This document shows, in pieces, positions 58,640-64,000 of a DNA stretch of 64,000 nucleotides. Source of the stretch: Siphonodentalium dalli (lineage: Eukaryota > Mollusca > Scaphopoda > Gadilida > Siphonodentaliidae); NCBI GenBank assembly GCA_032622095.1, contig CP136065.1, forward strand, positions 41,949,503 to 42,013,502. The letters are read 5' to 3'. Numbering within the stretch: position 1 is the first letter of the stretch; each line of letters begins with the position of its first letter. Both the position numbers and the translations under genes were made by a program. Below the pieces are notes generated by a model. It worked only from the letters and a program-made list of their open reading frames with translations. It did no database searches and had not been told where the DNA came from.

Positions 58640-59491
58640 AAATTTACATCCTTGTAAATTCATCAAGATTAGCACTGGGGTGCACCATTATCTGAAATGA
58701 CTGTTGTAAAACTAAAACCGTACCTGTATTTGACTGTCGAGTCGAATAACCTAACTCCGTAATACTCAAATAGGATGATTATATCCTGAAATGTACTAGC
58801 ACCCATAACAATAATAATTTCACCGAGCCCAATCCTCACTTTCTGTGGTAGTTAATACTGCTACAATAAAGTTAATAAACTAACATCCTTTCCCAGAATC
58901 TGAGGATATATAAAATTTATCTCTGAAAATATCGAAACACATGTACACAGAGAAAATTTATTCTCTTTTCAGCAAAATACCACTCCATATTTTATAACCT
59001 GAAAAAGGTTACATATAATTATCGCCATTGATTAACCACTATGGCTAACTCCATCAACAGCAAAACAAATATTTGCTACTCAATCCAGTGTTTCTGAAAT
59101 AGAAACAAAATTAGTACATGGACCAGAAGTCAGACCAATAACCTGATAAAGGAAATATATCTGAAATATGTATTAAAGAAACAAAATTAACATGTTGATT
59201 AGATATGAATTACAGTAATATCTGGGAGGTAAACCTTCTGTAAATATGCAGGAAAACTGCTACAAGCTGGCACATCGGGGTTAACATTTAACGGCACCGG
59301 GTCTTCAGCTGAAAAATTATTATTATACAGAAGTTTCCTTAATAATAGATATACTGTAACACAAAGATTATTACTAACCATATGCAAAATAAAATTTTAT
59401 ATACAAGTATATGATATCACATTACTGAAATGGCACACAAAATGTGTACATGAGACTACATGAGACTGGAAGAACAATGTCCTGAAATTGA
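58640..59491 (-). other. Non-coding stretch between pol and polypurine tract
   Basis: About 850 bp without an env-like or other recognisable ORF. Confidence 0.5.
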
Positions 59492-60136
59492 TCAATTAAG
59501 TACAGAAGAAAATAACTCATGAAGAGCATCTGGAGACATGCTGGCTAATAAATTTCTGTTAGTCAGCTTTCTCATTAGATCTGTCTTGCTAACAAAATCA
59601 TTTTCAGGCTGCAACGACTGCACGTAATCACCGGATGCTTTCCACGGTGGGGCTTTCTTCTCTCGAACTGAACGTCTCGGCACTATAACTGGTCTTTCTG
59701 GTTGAACATTTTCAGATGGACTATCTGAAATTAAACTTCTCCTGCCTGAATCACCTGAAACATCGGAATCATTTACCACTTCTTCACCCTGTCTGCTACC
59801 ATCATCATTCCTGACAGTAGTTATATCGACAGTTTCGGCTTCATCAATCTCAGCTTGGACTAGATTCTCTGAAACAAAAGGTTCAATTTTATTCCCTGAA
59901 TCTACAATATCATCTGACAATACTAAATCTTCCGGATGCGCATCCTGTTCTCCCTGTTGCTCCTGTACTGGAGTGGAATGGTCGTCACCATTTGGAGAAA
60001 TAACATTTGTGTCCACCTTCTTAACAGTAGATACGACTGTTTTCTGTGGAACAAACAACAAATTCACTCTCCGACTCATCATCAGGCGATAACACCTCAC
60101 GTTTCTTTTCAGGGTTATCTGAAACAGAAATATCAT
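59492..60136 (-). CDS. Gypsy Pol C-terminal tail in a shifted frame
   Basis: A 214-codon frame overlapping the end of the main pol ORF by 116 nt. It is acidic and low in complexity for about 140 residues, then reads PRRSVREKKAPPWKASGDYV, a phrase typical of the extreme C-terminus of Gypsy integrases (RRSxRxxkxPxWxxsGdYv). Residues just after the overlap are therefore probably the natural continuation of Pol, separated by a one-base shift near 60060-60100. It is either a disabling indel or a sequencing error. A programmed shift at the Pol C-terminus would be unusual. Confidence 0.65.
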   Translation of the reverse strand: MIFLFQITLKRNVRCYRLMMSRRVNLLFVPQKTVVSTVKKVDTNVISPNGDDHSTPVQEQQGEQDAHPEDLVLSDDIVDSGNKIEPFVSENLVQAEIDEAETVDITTVRNDDGSRQGEEVVNDSDVSGDSGRRSLISDSPSENVQPERPVIVPRRSVREKKAPPWKASGDYVQSLQPENDFVSKTDLMRKLTNRNLLASMSPDALHELFSSVLN

Positions 60137-63100
60137 TCTCAGGCACTACCTCGTCATCTGCTGGACCATCAGCATCATCATTCTGTGTCTCTGTACCAAT
60201 CTCTAATGGTAGGGAACCTATGGGAAGAAGGTGGTTTCTGTGAAGAGTTCTCTCTCTGCCACTCTCACTAATTACAACATAAACAGGAATCTCCTTGTTA
60301 GGTTTAGCTGTAGCAGTATAAACATCCTGATCAAATTTATCTGCTATCTTATGACGACCTTCAAACGCAAGCGTTTTTACCAAAACCAAATCTCCTACCG
60401 ACACAGTCGCTGCTCTCGCCTTTCTGTCAAAATTCTTTTTCTGTTTCTCCCTTGCTTTCTGTGCAGCTTTAGAAGCTAAATCATAAGAATAAGATAATTT
60501 GTCTTTCAAATCTGAAACATAATCACCATAAGACACTTTCTTCTCTTCCTCACCATCCTTCACATATACAATCTGATCAAAACCACAAAGCAAATCTATA
60601 GGCAACCTTGGATCCCTACCAAACATAATTTTAAAGGGTGCAAATCCAGTGCTTTCATGGCGAGTGCTGTTATAAGCATGAACAAGAGGTGAGATATAAT
60701 TCTTCCAATCTTTCTTCTCTTCCGGTTCTAGTGTGCCTAACATATTCAACAAAGTCCTATTGTATCTTTCGCATTGACCATTTCCCATGGGATGATATGG
60801 AGTTGTTCTGCTTTTCTGAATTTTACATAAGCTACAAAGTTCACGAATCAACTCCGACTCAAAGTTAGCTCCCTGGTCGCTGTGGATCCTGGAAGGAAAT
60901 CCAAAATACATGAAAAATTTGTTGAATAAAGTATCAGCAGTCGTTTTCGCAGTCATGTTCTTACATGGATATGCCTGCGCAAACCTGCTGAAGTGATCAG
61001 TACACACTAAAATATACTGATAACCTCCTTTGCAAACTTCAACTGTAAGGAAGTCAATACAAATAAGCTCTAAAGGGTAAGTTGTGGTAATAGACACAAG
61101 TCTGGCTCTGGCATCCATCGGAGATTTACGTCTTAAGCATCTGGGACACTCTGAAATAAATTTCTCCACCGTTCCATCAATGCCAGGCCAGTAAAACCGT
61201 TCTTTTATCAATGTAATTGTCCTTTCTCTACCCGGGTGGCCTATATCTGACTTCAAAACAGTGTTTTGAAATGATGAAGGAACAACAAGTTGCATATGAG
61301 AATTACCATTGAATTTAGTTTCTCTATGCAAGACACCGCTCTGAAACTTCAAAGAATCAAAGTGACGTAGATATGTAGAATGATCCCTAGAAACTGGAAG
61401 AGAATTTCTAAATGGTTTTACCCCTCGTCGAACTGCACTCATCCATATGGATAAAACTGGATCACGTTCCTGCATGCGTCTCCAATCTCTTGGTGTCATT
61501 ATGTCAACATCTGTACTAACAGCATCATCTAAAACCTCAACAGCATTTGCGGACATACATAAAGAATTCACAAATGGTTGAGGGAACTGCAAACTATTGC
61601 AAACTGCTAAAATAGTACTTTTATCAATCTTCTTAAGCTCATCGTCATACTGCATTCTGGATAATATATCCGCATCTGTGTTTAACTTCCCAGGCCTATA
61701 GAAAATCTCAAAATCAAAAATACTGATTGCTGCAAGCCACCTGTGAGAAGTTGCATCTAATTTGGCACTACTTAAGACATAAGTCAGTGGATTAGAATCT
61801 GTGAGTACAGTAAATTTATGGTTATATAAATAGTCATAAAAAATTTCTGTAATAGCCCATTTCATCGCTAAAAATTCCAATTTATGGGCTGGATAAGAAT
61901 GTTCTGCCGCTGTCGTCCCTCGGCTGGCATACGCGATCACTCTGCGGACACTGTCCTGTCGCTGATAAAGCACACTTCCCAATCCTGTTCTGCATGCATC
62001 AGTATGAAGCTCAAATGGAAGAGAATAGTCTGGAAAGGCTAAAATGGGATGGGAGGTGAGGCATTCTTGGAGTTGTTCGAATGATTTCTGTTCGTCATCA
62101 CCCCACTGCCATTTGCCTTTATAAGTTGACTTTCTTTTACTCTTCTGCTTACCCTGATTAGTTGGAGGAAATAGATCAGTTAGCGGTTTCGCTATCTTGC
62201 TGAAATTTCTTACAAATTTCCTGTAATATGAACAGAACGAAACAAAGGAACGGACTTCATCAGGATTTTTGGGAACGGGCCACTTCACAATCTTTTCAAT
62301 CTTGTCACTACATGTAGAGATACCATCAGCACTCACTAAAAATCCTAGGTATTTAATTTTCTTGCTAAAAAATGAACACTTGGATGGTGACAATTTTAGA
62401 TTGCATTCCCTCAGTCGCTGAAATACAAGATTAATTCGTTCCAGCATCTGTGCAACACTATTCGCTGCTATACAGATATCGTCAAGATAAATATAACAAA
62501 TGTTATTGACAAGCCCATCCAAGCAGTGCTCCATCATGCGTTGGAAACTGGCTGGCGACCCTTTCATTCCTTGCGGAACACGCTCGAACTCATAGAAACC
62601 TAAATTGCCAGCTGTAAAAGCAGTGTACTTTTTGTGTTCTTCCAATACCTCTTGCTGAAAATAACCACAACGGAGATCCAAAGAACAAAATAGATTACAA
62701 TTGGATAAATTATCTAAAATATATTCTATTTTGGGAAGACAATAAGCATCGGCAATGGTCTTTTTATTAATATCCCTGTAATCAATACACAGCCTTAGTT
62801 TCCCACTGGACCGCCTACAAATTACAACATTGGCGCAATATGGACTCCGAGAGCGTCTTATTACACCAGCCGCCAACAACTGTTGAAGATAATCTCGCAC
62901 CTCTTCCACCAGACCTGGTGCCAGACGCCTCGGAACCTGTCTAACAGGTTTCTCATCTGTTAAATGAATCTCGTGCTTTATCCCAGCATAATGCCCTAAG
63001 TCAAAATCAGACCTAGAAAAAATGTCGGGATAACTTGTCATGAGATCATTTGCTGTTTTTAATTCATCAGTGGTCAAGGAATCTGGGTTAAGATTCAACT

Positions 63101-63988
63101 GCTGTAAAAGTGGTAAATCAGAATCATTATATTTGTTCTGAACATCACCTTCCACTTTAACTGCCTGCAATGAACAGATAACAGCATTTGGTGGAATACT
63201 TATTGTCCTTGTAGATAGATTGCTTAACTGAACTGGTAGTAATTCATTATCATTGCAATCATATCTAAAAACAAAAGGTGAAATCTCTAATCCATCAAAT
63301 TTGGCATCATCGGAAGGTGTAGCATTGTATTGTAACTTATGATCAACATAACCTGAAATCATCTTAGAAGTATTAGGGTGGATAATAATATTATTATCAG
63401 CAGCATTCTTTACAGTAGCTAAATTATAATCATTCTTTCGAAGTTCTCGATCCCGCAGTGATATGCATCTAAAAGTCAGATACCATGAAGTGTTTAAATC
63501 AGCTTTCTGTAAAAATTTATTTCCGCAACGCTCTTCAACCTTATTTAGAAATACTCTGAGTATGTTTGTACCTAAAAGGACTGGAACCTGTAAATTAAAT
63601 TTACTATCAGGTACTATGAGAAACATACAAGTTTGTGGTTCAATGTTAGTAAACCTAGGAATGGAAATTTCTGTTTGTATGAATCCTAAATAAGGGAGAA
63701 GTTTGCCATCAGCACATTCAATCTTCAACACCGAATCTAAAGATTCCAAAGGAATATGACTCAAGTGATTCATATAAAATGAATTTCCAATTGTACTGCA
63801 TGTACTACCTGTGTCCAGAAGGGACCTACAATTTATCCCTGAAATCTTAACTGAAGATTCATTGATATCGCCGTGTATCTCGGCTTGGGTCTTATTTTCT
63901 ACCATTTGGTTAATTCCATCTACGTTCAACCCGTCATCGTAGATGGACCCCAGTTTAAACCCTTCCTGTGACCTCTCGAACTGGGTTT
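60021..63988 (-). CDS. Gypsy Pol polyprotein (protease-RT-RNase H-integrase)
   Basis: The frame opens after a TAG at about 63988-63990. The listed M-equivalent at 63929 is a TTG, and translation probably enters from gag by frameshift. Counting from 63929: aspartic protease LLDTGST (about 37-43). RT fingers with LRLCIDYRDINKK and the palm motif YLDD near 480. RNase H ELHTDACRTGLG near 640. An integrase zinc finger HxxxH...CxxC near 895-930, then the D,D,E core (ICIDFLT near 958, HSDQGANFESE near 1018, GQCERYN near 1051). All catalytic residues are visible and there is no internal stop over 1300 codons. A fusion of this length and order is diagnostic of Ty3/Gypsy. The frame closes at 60021 within the C-terminal linker. 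Confidence 0.93.
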
Positions 63989-64000
63989 CCTACAAAATGG

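Larger units (their letters stand above)
57900..64000 (-). mobile_element. Ty3/Gypsy LTR retrotransposon, 3' portion
   Basis: Pol (protease, RT, RNase H, integrase), a C-terminal ORF, a polypurine tract and the first part of the 3' LTR follow in that order on the minus strand. The gag region and 5' LTR lie beyond 64000. The LTR start is fixed by the purine tract, but its far end is not, so 57900 is only an approximate limit. The long intact pol frame points to a fairly young insertion. Confidence 0.88.

Overview
The window is AT-rich, intron-bearing animal DNA, most likely from a mollusc or another lophotrochozoan. This rests on a B-box/coiled-coil/NHL-type TRIM protein, a DEG/ENaC channel cut into small phase-matched exons, Ty3/Gypsy and LINE debris, and very many minisatellites and foldback repeats. 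No operons, CRISPR arrays or prokaryotic signals are present. Species assignment is inference.

Layout. 1-2.5 kb: one arm of a dispersed inverted repeat, then an intronless secreted tocopherol-cyclase-like gene (1308-2459, +). 3.4-4.7 kb: a 43-bp two-variant minisatellite. 5-9.8 kb: a LINE zinc-knuckle remnant, a 292-bp direct duplication, a frameshifted tyrosine recombinase and an inverted-repeat element. 9.8-12.7 kb (-): the last three exons of a DEG/ENaC channel (pore, TM2, C-terminus). 12.8-13.7 kb: a MADF-domain mobile fragment and a palindrome. 14-36 kb: introns or intergenic DNA with a tRNA-like sequence, a 5'-truncated LINE and many tandem arrays. 36.9-37.5 kb: a near-perfect 655-bp palindrome. 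38.0-38.6 kb (-): two more DEG/ENaC exons from the extracellular domain, either the upstream part of the same gene (spanning at least 29 kb) or a neighbouring paralogue. 40-54 kb: TIR elements, a second MADF element, a duplicated 360-bp block with a small ORF, foldbacks, and a MITE with a target-site duplication. 54.5-55.9 kb (+): the TRIM-like gene, broken by one frame change. 58-64 kb (-): the 3' part of a Ty3/Gypsy retrotransposon with a long intact pol ORF, a displaced C-terminal ORF, a polypurine tract and the start of the 3' LTR. The rest of the element lies beyond the window.

Host genes number three or four: the tocopherol-cyclase-like protein, the DEG/ENaC channel(s), the TRIM-NHL-like protein, and possibly a small duplicated ORF near 46-47 kb. 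They share no obvious pathway. The most unusual structural signal is a pair of foldback repeats (28.2 kb and 50.3 kb). Their arms are unrelated, but both are capped by the same 17-nt core containing GCGAAGC, a sequence known to form an exceptionally stable DNA mini-hairpin. All calls were made by eye. Repeat identities and family assignments were not tested by database search.
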